Part shown: piece after piece, positions 21,938 through 32,142 of the stretch
How the letters are laid out: each line of letters opens with the position of its first letter
How positions within the stretch are numbered: the stretch's first letter is position 1
Source: Stutzerimonas xanthomarina
GTDB lineage: Bacteria; Pseudomonadota; Gammaproteobacteria; Pseudomonadales; Pseudomonadaceae
Direction of reading: 5' to 3'
NCBI RefSeq assembly: GCF_003935375.1
Contig: NZ_RHQM01000001.1
Coordinates: forward strand, 310,001-374,000
DNA length: 64,000 bases
Program-made: the position numbers and the translations under genes
Notes under the pieces: model-generated
What the model saw: only the letters and a program-made list of their open reading frames with translations
Told to the model about the DNA's origin: nothing
Databases searched by the model: none

Positions 21938-22702
21938 TCAGCCGCCCAGCAGACGACGGACCCGCTCCAGGTCTTCCGCGGTATCCACCCCCGCAGGCGG
22001 TGCCTGTACCGCGTCTGCAACGTGAATATGCTGGCCGTGCCAAAGCGCGCGCAACTGCTCCAGACACTCGGTATCCTCGAGCCAGCAAGGACCCCAGGAA
22101 ACGAAATCAGCGAGGAAACCGGCGCGATAGGCGTAGATACCAATGTGCCGGCGGTACGGCACGCCAACAGGCAGTACGCTGCGATCGGCGGCAAACGCAT
22201 CTCTTGCCCAGGGCAGCGGCGCCCGGCTGAAGGTCAGCGCCAGGCCATTGGTGTCCGAGAGCACCTTTACCACGTTTGGATTGAACAGCGCCTGCACATC
22301 GCTCAATGGTTCGGCGAGCGTGGCGATGGCCGCCTCGGGGTGCGCAGCCAGATTGGCGGCAACCTGATCAATGACTGCCGGGGGAATCAGCGGCTCGTCG
22401 CCCTGCACGTTGACCACGATGGCGTCACTCGGCAGACCAAGCTGCTCGCACACCTCAGCCAGCCGGTCGGTGCCGGAGTTGTGGTCGGGGCGGGTCAAAA
22501 CAACCTGCGCACCGAATGCCGAGCAGGCATCGACGATGCGTGAGTCGTCGGTGGCGATGACCGCGCGCTGAGCCGTGCTGTTGCTTGCCTGCTCCCACAC
22601 GTGCTGGATCATCGGCTTGCCGGCAATGTCCTGCAACGGCTTGCCAGGCAGGCGGGTCGAGGCATAGCGGGCGGGAATCACGACAGTGTAGGCAGTGCTC
22701 AT
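21938..22702 (-). CDS. kdsB: 3-deoxy-manno-octulosonate cytidylyltransferase
   Basis: Activates Kdo as CMP-Kdo for lipopolysaccharide core synthesis. The 254-residue nucleotidyltransferase shows [17 protein letters not shown] at the N terminus, [11 protein letters not shown] with its metal-binding aspartate, and [12 protein letters not shown]. It starts 4 bases into the end of the Trm112-like gene and ends 1 base before the phosphatase start. Confidence 0.95.
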   Translation of the reverse strand: MSTAYTVVIPARYASTRLPGKPLQDIAGKPMIQHVWEQASNSTAQRAVIATDDSRIVDACSAFGAQVVLTRPDHNSGTDRLAEVCEQLGLPSDAIVVNVQGDEPLIPPAVIDQVAANLAAHPEAAIATLAEPLSDVQALFNPNVVKVLSDTNGLALTFSRAPLPWARDAFAADRSVLPVGVPYRRHIGIYAYRAGFLADFVSWGPCWLEDTECLEQLRALWHGQHIHVADAVQAPPAGVDTAEDLERVRRLLGG

Positions 22703-22884
22703 TTGTCGAGGCGCTCATCCACGTCCAGCGTACGGGCCTCGCTCTCGAGCATCACCGGGATGCCATCGCGCACGGGAAACGCCAGGGCGTCGGCCTTGCA
22801 GATCAGTTCCGACTTGTCATCGGTCAGCTTCAGCGGCCCCTTGCATAGTGGGCAGGCCAGTATGTCGAGCAGTTTGGTATCCAT
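22699..22884 (-). CDS. Trm112/YcaR-like small protein
   Basis: A 61-residue protein of the Trm112 family with [18 protein letters not shown] and a later cysteine ([20 protein letters not shown]). Eukaryotic Trm112 is a zinc-binding activator of methyltransferases; the bacterial form usually sits between lpxK and kdsB, as here, and its role is not established. It overlaps kdsB by 4 bases. Confidence 0.9.
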   Translation of the reverse strand: MDTKLLDILACPLCKGPLKLTDDKSELICKADALAFPVRDGIPVMLESEARTLDVDERLDK

Positions 22885-22929
22885 GCGCAGTCCTTGGAAG
22901 CGTTCGACTGCGATGGCAGTGCGAGCGGC

Positions 22930-23934
22930 TTAAGAGTGATCGGGCAGCAATCGCGCCAACTGGCCGTCGAACCAGGTGACGAAAGCCGCAGAAGGTACGG
23001 CGTGCACCTGAAGATATGACCAACCCGGCGGTGCGAAGGCCCGGCATTTAACCGCATCCTTCTCGGTCATCACCAACGGCAGGGCGGGGCTGAATTCCAG
23101 CTGCTCCTGGCTGTAGGCGGCGTGATCGGCGAAGGGGTGCGGAATCGGACGCCAGTGTAGCGTTTCGAGCGTGGTGAAGAAACGCTGCGGGTTGCCGATG
23201 CCAGCCACCGCGTGCAGCAGCTGGCCGGCGGGAAAGTGATCGAGAGGCCAGCGCTCGCCGGAGCACAGTTCGACCAGCGCGACCGGCTTGAGGCTGAACG
23301 CATAGCCGTCGGCGGTATCCGAATCGGTGCCGTTGACCAGCACAGCATCCACGCTATTCAGGCGTTCGGCCGGTTCGCGCAAGGGGCCAGCCGGCAGGCA
23401 GCGCCTGTTGCCCAGCCCGCGTGCCGCGTCGATCAGTACGAGTTCGAGGTCCCTGGCCAGCCGATAGTGCTGCAGGCCATCGTCGGAAAGGATCAGGTCA
23501 AGCGATTCGGTCTCCAGCAGGCACCGTACCGCGCGTGATCGGTCGGGATCTATCATCAGCGGTACGCCGGTACGCTGCACGATCAACAGCGGCTCGTCGC
23601 CTGATTGCTCCGCCGAGTGTTCGGGTTGAACGCGCCAGGGCAGCGCCGACGGCTTGGCACCGTAGCCGCGGCTGACGACGCCGACGCGCAGCCCGCGGCT
23701 ACGGCAATGCTCGATCAGCCAGAGAATCAGTGGAGTCTTGCCTGTTCCACCTACGGTGATGTTACCCACCACGATGACCGGCACTGGTGCGCGATAGGCA
23801 GCGCTTTCACCTTTGAGAAAGCGCCGTCGCTTTGCCTCGACCACGCGCCGATAGAGTAGCTCCAGCGGAGCCAGCACACATAGGGCCGGATGCCCCTGAT
23901 ACCAGGCGCGTTGCAGGCGATCGGCGAATGACAT
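22930..23934 (-). CDS. lpxK: Tetraacyldisaccharide 4'-kinase
   Basis: Phosphorylates the 4' position of the lipid A disaccharide at the inner membrane. The Walker A loop [17 protein letters not shown] and the conserved SRGYGAK and [13 protein letters not shown] blocks are present in a 334-residue protein of usual length. The stop of exbD overlaps its start by one base. Confidence 0.95.
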   Translation of the reverse strand: MSFADRLQRAWYQGHPALCVLAPLELLYRRVVEAKRRRFLKGESAAYRAPVPVIVVGNITVGGTGKTPLILWLIEHCRSRGLRVGVVSRGYGAKPSALPWRVQPEHSAEQSGDEPLLIVQRTGVPLMIDPDRSRAVRCLLETESLDLILSDDGLQHYRLARDLELVLIDAARGLGNRRCLPAGPLREPAERLNSVDAVLVNGTDSDTADGYAFSLKPVALVELCSGERWPLDHFPAGQLLHAVAGIGNPQRFFTTLETLHWRPIPHPFADHAAYSQEQLEFSPALPLVMTEKDAVKCRAFAPPGWSYLQVHAVPSAAFVTWFDGQLARLLPDHS

Positions 23935-24362
23935 CAGGGAGAGGCCTGCGCCTCGACCGTGGTGATGCGCAGTTGGCCGAAGCCCAGCTTGCCGGCGGCA
24001 TCCATCGCGGTGATCACCGCCTGATGCGGGGTCTTACCATCGGCGCTGATGACCATCGGCAGCCGATTGTCGCCGCCAGATTCCTTGCTCAACGCCGCCA
24101 TCAGCGAATTGAGGTCGCTCTTCAGTAGCGCTTTGCCGTTGAGCGAATAATTGCCGGCCACGTCGATCAGCACTTCCAGCTGGCGGACCTCGGCATCCTG
24201 GGGCGGTGTACCGCTGGCGGCTTCCGGAAGATCGACCTTGAGCTGCGTTTCACGGGTGAAGGTCGTGGTGACCACGAAGAACAACAGCAGAATGAAGACC
24301 ACGTCGATCAGCGGTGCCAGCCCAATCTCCACGTTCTCCCGGGGTTTGCGACGGAATTTCAC
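23934..24362 (-). CDS. ExbD/TolR-family proton-channel subunit
   Basis: A 142-residue protein with one membrane helix (about residues 16-36, [23 protein letters not shown]). It carries the conserved proton-relay aspartate in [13 protein letters not shown] and a periplasmic domain. It forms an energising channel with the ExbB-like product upstream (4-base overlap). It is not next to tonB or tolA; it lies between comEC and lpxK, the same place as in P. aeruginosa. The machine it drives is not known from sequence. Confidence 0.9.
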   Translation of the reverse strand: MKFRRKPRENVEIGLAPLIDVVFILLLFFVVTTTFTRETQLKVDLPEAASGTPPQDAEVRQLEVLIDVAGNYSLNGKALLKSDLNSLMAALSKESGGDNRLPMVISADGKTPHQAVITAMDAAGKLGFGQLRITTVEAQASP

Positions 24363-24991
24363 GCCTTGTCCTCACCGAGATCGACATCGCGGTCGCCCTG
24401 CACCACTTCCACCAGCTTGATCGCTTCCTGCTCCATGCCAACGACCAGCTCGTCGACGCGGCGTTGCAGGAAACGATGGAAGAACAGCGCTGGGATACCG
24501 ACCATCAGGCCCGCCGCGGTGGTGATCAGCGCTTTGGCGATGCCGCCGGCGAGCAGGGGCGCATTGGCCATGCCCGAGTCCATGAAGGCACTGAAGATTT
24601 CGATCATGCCCAGCACCGTACCCAGCAGCCCGAGCAAGGGCGCGATGCCGGCAATGGTGCCCAGCGCGTTGAGGTAACGCTCGAGGTCGTGAACGACCCT
24701 GGCCGCGGCTTCCTCGATGCATTCCTTCATGATCTCGCGACCACGCTTGGAGTTGCTGAGGCCGGCGGCAAGAATCTCGCCCAAAGGCGAATCCGCGCGC
24801 AGCTCCTTGAGCTTCTGGTTGCTTAGTTTCTTGTCCTTGATCCACTTCCACACCTGGCCAAGCAGATGCGGCGGCGTGACACGACTCGGGCGCAGCGTCC
24901 ACAGGCGCTCAGCAACGATGCCGGCGGCGGCGATGGAACACAGGATGATTGGCAGCATTATCCAGCCGCCTGCTTTGACCAGCTCCCACAC
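24359..24991 (-). CDS. ExbB/TolQ-family proton-channel subunit (MotA/TolQ/ExbB)
   Basis: A 210-residue inner-membrane protein with three hydrophobic segments near residues 8-30, 110-135 and 150-172. It shows the family blocks LNALGTIAGIAPLLGLLGTVLGMIEIF and ALITTAAGLMVGIPALFFHRFLQRRV. It pairs with the ExbD-like gene downstream. In this lpxK-linked position, such pairs are sometimes annotated as TolQ/TolR-like. They are separate from the TonB and Tol-Pal sets. Confidence 0.9.
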   Translation of the reverse strand: MWELVKAGGWIMLPIILCSIAAAGIVAERLWTLRPSRVTPPHLLGQVWKWIKDKKLSNQKLKELRADSPLGEILAAGLSNSKRGREIMKECIEEAAARVVHDLERYLNALGTIAGIAPLLGLLGTVLGMIEIFSAFMDSGMANAPLLAGGIAKALITTAAGLMVGIPALFFHRFLQRRVDELVVGMEQEAIKLVEVVQGDRDVDLGEDKA

Positions 24992-25062
24992 GAGATGAAT
25001 CCCCCTCGAAAAAGTGGCGCCACTCTAGCATAGGGTCGCGGGGTCGCCGACGGCCGCCGTTC

Positions 25063-27288
25063 TCATTTTTCCCGCCAGAACCGACGTTCCGCACGCTGTA
25101 TCTCCGCCACCGAGAAATCGCCGAGATCGATGCGGATCGCGCCGTGCAAGGCGGTGTCGTAAACGTCGATTGCGGACGCTTCGAGGCGAGCGGTCACAGT
25201 CGGATGAGGATGACCGAAAGCGTTGTGCAGGCTGCGCGAGATCAGCGCGGCGCTCGGTTCCACCGCTCGCAGGAATGGCTCCGACGATGAGCTGCGGCTG
25301 CCGTGATGAGGCAATAGCAACCACTGCGCCTTTACATCCTGTCCGCTGAGCAGCAACGCCTGCTCCGCGGCCTGATCGATATCGCCGGTAAGCAGCACCC
25401 GTTCGCCATTGGCCTCGACCAGCAGAACGCATGACGTCTGATTGCTTTCCCGGGCCGCCTGCCATTGCCAGAGACTGAAACGCACGCCGTTCCACCGCCA
25501 CTCGGCACCGTTTTCACAGGGCTTGGCATTCAGATCGGTCGCATGTCGTTGCGGCTCCCCACTGACGGTCCGCGCGACCGGAAGCAGTCGACGGATCGCC
25601 TGAGCGCCACCGGAATGATCGTTATCCGCATGGCTCAGCAGCAGTATGTCCAGCCTCTTCACGCCCAGGCTTCGCAGCGACGGGAACACGACACGCTCGC
25701 CGGTATCGAAATCACCCTGTCTCGGTCCCGCATCGTAGAGCAACGCGTGCTCCCGGGTCCGCACCAGTACCGAAAGCCCCTGCCCCACATCCAGCACCGA
25801 GACCTGCGCCCGTCCTTCGGCTACTTCGGAATACGGCGGATACACCAACGGCGCCAGGAGCACCAGTCCGAGCGCACGCACCGGCACACCTGACGGCAAT
25901 AACATCAACAGCACACCCAGCCCAATCATCAGCAAGGCCCAGATGGGTATACCGACCGCCAGCCAGGCGGGTTGCCAGGTAGCCATGGCGGACAGCAGCT
26001 CGAACAGCAGCGCCAGCGAGGTGCCGACCAACCAGAGTAGCGTCTCGCCGATAGCGCCCAACGGCAGAAGCAACGTACCGAGCAGCGCGAAGGGAACGGT
26101 GAGGCTTACCCAGGGTACGGCAATCAGATTGGCCAAAGGCCCGCTGGCGCTGACCGGCAGTCCCAACGTCAGTAACAGAGGCAGCAGGCCGAGGGAAGCT
26201 GCCCATTGGGCGCGCGTCAGCGTCGCCCACCACTTCCATCGGCCGAGCCGACCGGAGAACGCCAGCGCGAGCACCGCAACGGCCCCGAATGAGAGCCAAA
26301 ACCCCGGCTGCAACGAGACCAAGGGATCGACCAGCAGGACACCATTCAGCGCCAGCAACAGCGGCTGCCAGACACCCAGATGACGAAAGCGCAAGCGCCA
26401 GAGCAGGACCACGGCGACCATGAGACACGCACGACGCACCGGCACATCGAACCCCGCGAGCCATCCATAGGAAAGCGCACCAGCGAGAGCCAACGCGCAT
26501 GCGCATGGAAGCCAGGGCCAACGGCTGGGCCAGAAGCCCCATCGAGCTGCTAGCGCAACCAGTCCGTATAGCAAGCCAGCCAGCATGCCGATGTGCTGTC
26601 CGGATATGACCATCAGGTGCACCGTGCCGGTGTCCTGCAACACCTGCCAATCCTCACGACTCAGGCCGGAGTCATCACCGACCACCAGTGCCGCGATCGC
26701 GCCTTGTCGACCGGACGCGGAGACCTCCATCAGACGGAGCCTCAAGCGGTCGCGCCAACTATTCACGGAGTGCGGCGCGAAGAGGCGCTCTCCCGCTTTG
26801 ACCGAACCGGTCGCGCCAATGCGACGCGCCAGCAACCAGGCTTCGTAGTCGAACGCATGCGGATTGACCAGGCCACGCGGACGTTTCAGTCGAGCCGCAA
26901 GCCGCCAACGCTCGCCGGCCCGCACTTGCGGGCCGCCGTACCAGGACAGACGCACCTTCGACGGCAGCCCAGCATGCCTCGACTCGATATCCTCCAACTC
27001 GAAGCGCACGACATCGCCCGTGCTGGTGGGCAATCCACTGACCGTCCCCTGGATCCAGTATGTCCGGCCATCTTGCGAAACGGGCAGGCGATCATCAATG
27101 GCACTCTGGCACTGCCAGCATGCCCAGGCGAACCCGAGGAGAAGCAACCCAGACGACGCCCAGCGCCGACGCGAAAGCAGCATGCCCCCCAGCACGCCAA
27201 GCACGCACAAGATCCAGACAGAGGGCAACGCCGGTAAGAAACGGGGCAAGACGAGCCCTGCCGCGAGCGCCAACATCCATGTGCGCAT
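25063..27288 (-). CDS. comEC: ComEC/Rec2 DNA-uptake channel
   Basis: The inner-membrane channel that moves single-stranded DNA into the cytoplasm during natural transformation, about 741 residues. The N terminus carries several membrane helices, the ComEC competence domain follows with VISGQHIGMLAGLLYGL, and the C-terminal metallo-beta-lactamase domain has LLLSHADNDHSGG and LLPHHGSRSS. The start at 27288 (MRTWML) is chosen for its AGGAG; an upstream ATG at 27312 adds eight residues. All domains appear intact, which fits the natural competence known in the P. stutzeri group. Confidence 0.93.
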   Translation of the reverse strand: MRTWMLALAAGLVLPRFLPALPSVWILCVLGVLGGMLLSRRRWASSGLLLLGFAWACWQCQSAIDDRLPVSQDGRTYWIQGTVSGLPTSTGDVVRFELEDIESRHAGLPSKVRLSWYGGPQVRAGERWRLAARLKRPRGLVNPHAFDYEAWLLARRIGATGSVKAGERLFAPHSVNSWRDRLRLRLMEVSASGRQGAIAALVVGDDSGLSREDWQVLQDTGTVHLMVISGQHIGMLAGLLYGLVALAARWGFWPSRWPWLPCACALALAGALSYGWLAGFDVPVRRACLMVAVVLLWRLRFRHLGVWQPLLLALNGVLLVDPLVSLQPGFWLSFGAVAVLALAFSGRLGRWKWWATLTRAQWAASLGLLPLLLTLGLPVSASGPLANLIAVPWVSLTVPFALLGTLLLPLGAIGETLLWLVGTSLALLFELLSAMATWQPAWLAVGIPIWALLMIGLGVLLMLLPSGVPVRALGLVLLAPLVYPPYSEVAEGRAQVSVLDVGQGLSVLVRTREHALLYDAGPRQGDFDTGERVVFPSLRSLGVKRLDILLLSHADNDHSGGAQAIRRLLPVARTVSGEPQRHATDLNAKPCENGAEWRWNGVRFSLWQWQAARESNQTSCVLLVEANGERVLLTGDIDQAAEQALLLSGQDVKAQWLLLPHHGSRSSSSEPFLRAVEPSAALISRSLHNAFGHPHPTVTARLEASAIDVYDTALHGAIRIDLGDFSVAEIQRAERRFWREK

Positions 27289-27438
27289 GCTTTTTCGACT
27301 CCTGGAATCCATTCCGGGACCGCTGTGGGCGGATGGTCAATTTGTCGCGGGCGTAGACCTAATGTCACAAAACTCCTGTCAGCGCCGCATCGCGATTCGA
27401 GGCATAATCGCCGGGCTGCAGCCTGCCAGAGAACCTTC

Positions 27439-27954
27439 ATGCCGCGTCGCTTTTTCAAACGCTACATGCCGCACCCCGATCGCATCAAGACTAACAAGTC
27501 CCTGCGTTTTCTCGGCGCGCTGATTCACGATCCCAATCTCTGGCATCTCAATAGGCACTCGGTGGCGCGAGCCATGGCTATCGGCCTGTTTTGGGCGATG
27601 ATTCCGATGCCCATGCAGATGCTCGCGGCAGCCGTCTGTGCACTTCCCGCGAGAGCCAATCTGCCCATCGCGGTAGGTTTGGTCTGGCTGACCAACCCGC
27701 TGACCATGCCTCCGGTGTTCTATTGCAATTACAAGGTCGGAACCTGGCTGCTGGATACACCGGCCTCTGACATGCCGGCAGAATTGAGCCTGGCCTGGGT
27801 AAGTCACATGCTGCAGCACAACTGGCAGCCGCTGTATCTGGGCTCGCTGGTTTCGGGCGTCGTTTTCGCCATTCTCGGCTACGTTCTAACTCAGGCCTAC
27901 TGGCGCTGGTGGGTCGGGCGCAGCTGGCGCCGGCGGCAGAACGGCCGGCGCTAA
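27439..27954 (+). CDS. DUF2062 inner-membrane protein
   Basis: A 171-residue protein of the DUF2062 family, with the signature HSVARAMAIGLFWAMIPMPMQM followed by NLPIAVGLVWLTNPLTMPPVFY. It has three or so membrane segments. The function of the family is not known. It is divergent from comEC and convergent with the first lolC/E gene (6 bases apart). The start is at MPRRFFKRYMP; the frame is open further upstream but lacks a ribosome site. Confidence 0.85.
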   Translation: MPRRFFKRYMPHPDRIKTNKSLRFLGALIHDPNLWHLNRHSVARAMAIGLFWAMIPMPMQMLAAAVCALPARANLPIAVGLVWLTNPLTMPPVFYCNYKVGTWLLDTPASDMPAELSLAWVSHMLQHNWQPLYLGSLVSGVVFAILGYVLTQAYWRWWVGRSWRRRQNGRR

Positions 27955-27960
27955 CGGCCA

Positions 27961-29208
27961 TCACTCGTAGCGCAGTGCCTCGGCCGGCTGGGTCTGCGCG
28001 GCTCGCCATGCCGGATAGAGCGTAGCCAAGAAGCTCAAGGTCAGCGCCGCGACCGATACCAGCACGACGTCCTCCAGACGCAGCTCCGATGGCAGGGTGC
28101 TGATGAAGTAAACGTCGGAACTAAAGATATGCTGGCCTGACACTTTTTCCAGCCAGGCCACCAGAGCACTCACGTTCAGCGCACCGAGTACGCCCAGAAT
28201 CACGCCTATCACGGTGCCACTGAAGCCAATGATGCTGCCCTGAACCATAAAGATCGCCATGATCTGCCGTGGAGTCGCGCCAAGCGTGCGCAGAATCGCG
28301 ATATCGGCCCGCTTGTCGGCAACGACCATGATCAGCGTCGCAATGATATTGAAGGCCGCCACCGCAACGATCAGCATCAACAACAGCCCAATCATGGTCT
28401 TTTCCATCTTCATCGCGCTGAATAGGCTGCCCTGCGTATAAGACCAGTCCTCCACGCGGTAGCCATCACCGAGCATTTCAGCCACCTGCGCTGCCACTTC
28501 CGGCGCCCGATACAGGTCGCTCAGCTTGAGCCGCACGCCCTGCACCTGCTGCGGCGCCCAACGATGGATCTGCGCAGCATCGGCGCGGTGGATCATCCCC
28601 AGGCTGCCGTCCAGATCGGCGCCCACCTTGAATACGCCAACCACATTCAGCCGCTGCATGCGAGGCGTGACTCCACCGGGCGAGGAGCTCACTTCCGGCA
28701 CGATCAGTGTCAACTTGTCGCCCAGCTTCAGACCGAAGCGCCGGGCGGTCATCAAGCCGACGATGACGCCGAACTCACCTGGTTTCAGCGCATCCAGACT
28801 GCCTCCGACCAGGCGATCACCGACGATGGATACATCCGCCTCAGCCTGCGGATCGATACCGCTGATCTGTATCGGCTGCATGCTGCCCTTGAATGACAGC
28901 ATGCCTTCGAGCTGGGTGACGGGTGCGCTGCCGACAATCTGAGGATGCGCCGACAGGCGCGACGCGACGGCCTGCCAGTCGTCCAATGGCTGATCACCAA
29001 TGACGGTGGCGTGGGACACCATCCCGAGAATGCGCGAACTCATCTCGCGCTGAAATCCGTTCATCACGGACAGGACCATGATCATCGCCAACACGCCAAG
29101 TGCCAGGCCGATCAGCGAGGTCAGGGAGATGAACGAGATGAAATGGTTGCGCCGCTTGGCACGGGTGTAGCGGCTGCCGATAAAGACACTCAGAGGCCTG
29201 AACATCAT
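27961..29208 (-). CDS. lolE: Lipoprotein-releasing ABC permease, LolC/LolE family (downstream copy)
   Basis: A 415-residue inner-membrane permease of the complex that frees outer-membrane lipoproteins from the inner membrane and passes them to LolA. One N-terminal membrane helix (about 25-48), a large periplasmic domain, and three C-terminal helices (about 270-295, 318-345, 378-400) follow the MacB/LolCE pattern. It ends with [19 protein letters not shown]. Whether this copy is LolC or LolE is not decided by sequence here; the symbol is a best guess. It overlaps lolD by 4 bases. Confidence 0.88.
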   Translation of the reverse strand: MMFRPLSVFIGSRYTRAKRRNHFISFISLTSLIGLALGVLAMIMVLSVMNGFQREMSSRILGMVSHATVIGDQPLDDWQAVASRLSAHPQIVGSAPVTQLEGMLSFKGSMQPIQISGIDPQAEADVSIVGDRLVGGSLDALKPGEFGVIVGLMTARRFGLKLGDKLTLIVPEVSSSPGGVTPRMQRLNVVGVFKVGADLDGSLGMIHRADAAQIHRWAPQQVQGVRLKLSDLYRAPEVAAQVAEMLGDGYRVEDWSYTQGSLFSAMKMEKTMIGLLLMLIVAVAAFNIIATLIMVVADKRADIAILRTLGATPRQIMAIFMVQGSIIGFSGTVIGVILGVLGALNVSALVAWLEKVSGQHIFSSDVYFISTLPSELRLEDVVLVSVAALTLSFLATLYPAWRAAQTQPAEALRYE

Positions 29209-29918
29209 TCGACCACCAGACGTCCGTCTTCCAACCGCAGGATCTGATCCATCTGCGCGGCAAGCTGACGGTCATGGGTAACCACCAGGAAGGCGGTCTG
29301 CAACGACTTGCTGAGCTCCAGCATGAGATCCTGGATGCCTTGCGCCGTGTGATGGTCAAGATTTCCGGTAGGTTCGTCGAGCAGTACCAGCGCCGGCTCG
29401 TTCACCAGCGCCCGTGCAATCGCCACACGCTGGCGTTCACCGCCAGAGAGCTCCGCCGGCTTGTGCTCGAGGCGATGCCCGAGTCCGACACGCGTCAACA
29501 GCGCAGCGGCCTTCTGCCGCGCTTCCGGGATCGGCGTCCGCCCGATCAGCAACGGCATGCAGACGTTCTCCAGTGCAGTGAATTCGGCGAGCAGGTGATG
29601 GAACTGGTAAACGAAGCCCAGCGCACGGTTACGCAATAACCCGCGATCCTTTTCGTTGAGCGCCGAAAGCTCCTCACCGGCCAGCCAGACACTGCCCTCA
29701 CTGGGCGTATCCAGCCCGCCAAGCAGGTTCAACAGGGTGCTCTTGCCCGAGCCGGAACTGCCGACGATGGCGACGCGCTGCCCCGGGAACAACTCGAGTT
29801 GCAGGCCGGACAGCACTTCCACCGACTCCGGACCCTGCTCGTAGCGTTTGCCAAGATTGCGGCAGCTCAGCACCGCGTGCTTTTGCGAAGAAAGCTCGTT
29901 CATAACCTGTTCACTCAT
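29205..29918 (-). CDS. lolD: Lipoprotein-releasing ABC ATPase LolD
   Basis: The ATPase of the LolCDE exporter, 237 residues. Walker [17 protein letters not shown], signature [16 protein letters not shown], Walker [13 protein letters not shown] and the H-loop VVTHDRQ are all intact. It lies between the two permease genes, overlapping both. The start at 29918 (MSEQVMNEL) is used; an ATG at 29903 would shorten it by five residues. Confidence 0.95.
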   Translation of the reverse strand: MSEQVMNELSSQKHAVLSCRNLGKRYEQGPESVEVLSGLQLELFPGQRVAIVGSSGSGKSTLLNLLGGLDTPSEGSVWLAGEELSALNEKDRGLLRNRALGFVYQFHHLLAEFTALENVCMPLLIGRTPIPEARQKAAALLTRVGLGHRLEHKPAELSGGERQRVAIARALVNEPALVLLDEPTGNLDHHTAQGIQDLMLELSKSLQTAFLVVTHDRQLAAQMDQILRLEDGRLVVE

Positions 29919-31158
29919 AACGTAGCGCTTCTGCCGGCTGGGTGCGCGCAGCGCGCCAGGCCGGATACAGGGTCGCGAGGAAACTCAGGACCAGCGCGGC
30001 AACGCAGACCTGGATGACGTCGGCCGCCATCAGCCGTGACGGCAGATAGTCGATGAAATAGACGTCGGCGCTGAGAAACTTGTGTCCGATCAGGCGTTCC
30101 AGCGCAGCGATCCAGCTGCTGACATTGACTGCCGCGAACATGCCCAGCAGCGCCCCGACCAAGGTGCCGACGACGCCGATCACCGTACCCTGGACCATGA
30201 ATATCGCCATGATCTGTTTCGGCGTCGCGCCCAGCGTGCGAAGGATGGCGATATCGCCGCGCTTGTCGGTTACTACCATCACCAGCGTCGAAATGATGTT
30301 GAACGCCGCCACCGCCACGATCAGCAGCAGCAACAGTCCGATCATGGCCTTCTCCATGCGAATCGCCTGGTACAGGTTGCCATGGGTGCGGGTCCAGTCA
30401 CGGGAATAGAAATCGTCGCCGAGTTGGCCGGCCAGCTCCCAGGCAATGCGGGGCGCCTGGAACAGGTCGTCGAAACGCAGACGAACCCCCTGGACCTGGT
30501 CCGGCTTCCAGCGCTGCAGCCGTGCTATGTCAGCGATGTTCGCCAGCGCAACGTAGCCATCGATCTCGCCAGCTCCGACATGAAAGATTCCGGTCACGGT
30601 AAAACGCTTCATGCGCGGGAACATCCCCGCTGGAGTCACGGTGACTTCGGGCGCCACGAAGGTGATCTTGTCACCCACGCCGACACCGAGCTTGGTCGCA
30701 GCCTTGTCACCGATCACGATGCCGAACTCGCCTGCGGCGAGATCGTCCAGCGAACCTTCGCGGAAAAACTGATCGATGATCGAAACCCGCCGTTCGGCCT
30801 CGGGATCCACTGCGTTGATCAGGATTTTGGTCACCTGCCCCTGATGGGTCAGCAACCCCTGGCTTTGAATGAAAGGTGCCGTCGCCGCGACCTGAGGGTG
30901 CCCTTCGAGGCGCTTCCCAAGTGTCTGCCAGTCGCCAATTGGCGTCGGGCTTTCGATCGTCGCATGCGGCACCATGCCCAACACGCGGGTACGCATCTCG
31001 TGATCAAAGCCGTTCATCACGGAAAGCACGACGATCATCACCAGCACACCCAGGGCGAGCCCGATCATGGATGTCAGGGAGATGAAGGAGACGAAGAGGC
31101 TACGACGTCTGGCGCGGGTGTAACGCGCGCCGATAAAGACGGACAGCGGTCTGAACAT
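29911..31158 (-). CDS. lolC: Lipoprotein-releasing ABC permease, LolC/LolE family (upstream copy)
   Basis: The second 415-residue permease of the exporter, with the same layout as its paralogue: an N-terminal helix, a periplasmic domain and three C-terminal helices. The two copies share the start ([15 protein letters not shown]) and the end ([23 protein letters not shown]), so they arose by duplication. Together with LolD they form the expected LolCDE heterotrimer-type complex. The symbol is a best guess by order. Confidence 0.88.
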   Translation of the reverse strand: MFRPLSVFIGARYTRARRRSLFVSFISLTSMIGLALGVLVMIVVLSVMNGFDHEMRTRVLGMVPHATIESPTPIGDWQTLGKRLEGHPQVAATAPFIQSQGLLTHQGQVTKILINAVDPEAERRVSIIDQFFREGSLDDLAAGEFGIVIGDKAATKLGVGVGDKITFVAPEVTVTPAGMFPRMKRFTVTGIFHVGAGEIDGYVALANIADIARLQRWKPDQVQGVRLRFDDLFQAPRIAWELAGQLGDDFYSRDWTRTHGNLYQAIRMEKAMIGLLLLLIVAVAAFNIISTLVMVVTDKRGDIAILRTLGATPKQIMAIFMVQGTVIGVVGTLVGALLGMFAAVNVSSWIAALERLIGHKFLSADVYFIDYLPSRLMAADVIQVCVAALVLSFLATLYPAWRAARTQPAEALRYE

Positions 31159-31257
31159 AAGATCGACGGGTTCGCTGGCGGGGGAAAAAACAACATGCAG
31201 CTGACGTCACCGCGGGGCCTGATACACTCTGGCCATTACTGCATCCCGGGTATCGCC

Positions 31258-31830
31258 ATGCCGACACAAGACACTGAAGAACGCCGCGAATACTACCGTA
31301 TCGAGGATCGTGTGGCACTGGAAATCATCCCGGCCGGCCAAGGCCAGGAGGCCGACGCAGCGCCCCTACCGCCGCTTTTCAGCCTGCTCGGCGAGCTGCA
31401 CCAACTTGATTTCGAAGCGCAGCATTTGTTGCGGCAAATTGCCGAGAGCAATCGCACGCTGGCCAACTACCTGAAGGTGCAGAACAAACGAATCGAACTC
31501 CTGGGCCAGGCACTGGCGCAGGATCTGCTGAAGGATCAGGGCGCACCGCAGCCGGTGATATTGTCCGAAGGCGGTATCAGCTTCGCCAGCGAGCAGCCCA
31601 AGGCTGAAGGAGAGGGGCTCACGCTGAAACTGATTCTGCTGCCCCAGGGGCTTGGCCTTGTCCTGGCCGCGCGGGTCATCTACTGCACGCCGATGGATGA
31701 CGGGCGTTACGATATCGGCACAGAGTTCGAAGCGTTGACTGATGCACAGCGACAGTTGCTCGCTCGACATATCCTGCAGAAACAGGCGCTGGAGCGGCGC
31801 CTGGCCCTGGAAAGCCTGCAAGGAGATTGA
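31258..31830 (+). CDS. PilZ-domain cyclic-di-GMP-binding protein candidate
   Basis: A 190-residue protein that begins with the RxxxR-type motif ERREYYRIEDRVALEI, typical of PilZ domains that bind cyclic di-GMP. A helical insert (about residues 40-90) follows, then ILSEGGISFASEQP, which matches the second PilZ motif weakly because the leading D/N is replaced by S-E. The ATG at 31258 is chosen because it starts the conserved region; the frame is open far upstream only as an antisense shadow of lolC. It begins a rightward operon with the next two genes. Confidence 0.8.
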   Translation: MPTQDTEERREYYRIEDRVALEIIPAGQGQEADAAPLPPLFSLLGELHQLDFEAQHLLRQIAESNRTLANYLKVQNKRIELLGQALAQDLLKDQGAPQPVILSEGGISFASEQPKAEGEGLTLKLILLPQGLGLVLAARVIYCTPMDDGRYDIGTEFEALTDAQRQLLARHILQKQALERRLALESLQGD

Positions 31831-31833
31831 CCG

Positions 31834-32142
31834 ATGCGCCGCCTGGCGACTCTGCTGCTCGTACTGACATTCAGTCCACCCCTGTTCGCCGAAGACATTC
31901 GGATACCTGTTGGCCAACAAGGCCTGCCGGAAATGACCATGCCGACTCGTGGCGACTCGAAGAACCAGGTTCTGGACCGCTTCGGCCTGGCCGATGAAGA
32001 GCGACCCGCCGTCGGCCAGCCGCCGATCACCCGCTGGGATTACCGGGAGTTTTCCGTGTACTTCGAAGGCGACCGGGTGATCAACAGCGTGCGCCATCAT
32101 CAACGCACCCCATCACCCCCTAAGGAAGACTTGCAACCGTGA
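31834..32142 (+). CDS. Small secreted protein of unknown function
   Basis: A 102-residue protein with a clear signal peptide (MRRLATLLLVLTFSPPLFA, cleavage expected after FA-EDI). The mature part is about 80 residues, with a segment PITRWDYREFSVYFEGDRVINSVRH that looks like a small beta-rich fold. It lies between a PilZ protein and a phosphodiesterase, 3 bases after one and overlapping the next by 4. I do not recognise the family. Confidence 0.8.
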   Translation: MRRLATLLLVLTFSPPLFAEDIRIPVGQQGLPEMTMPTRGDSKNQVLDRFGLADEERPAVGQPPITRWDYREFSVYFEGDRVINSVRHHQRTPSPPKEDLQP

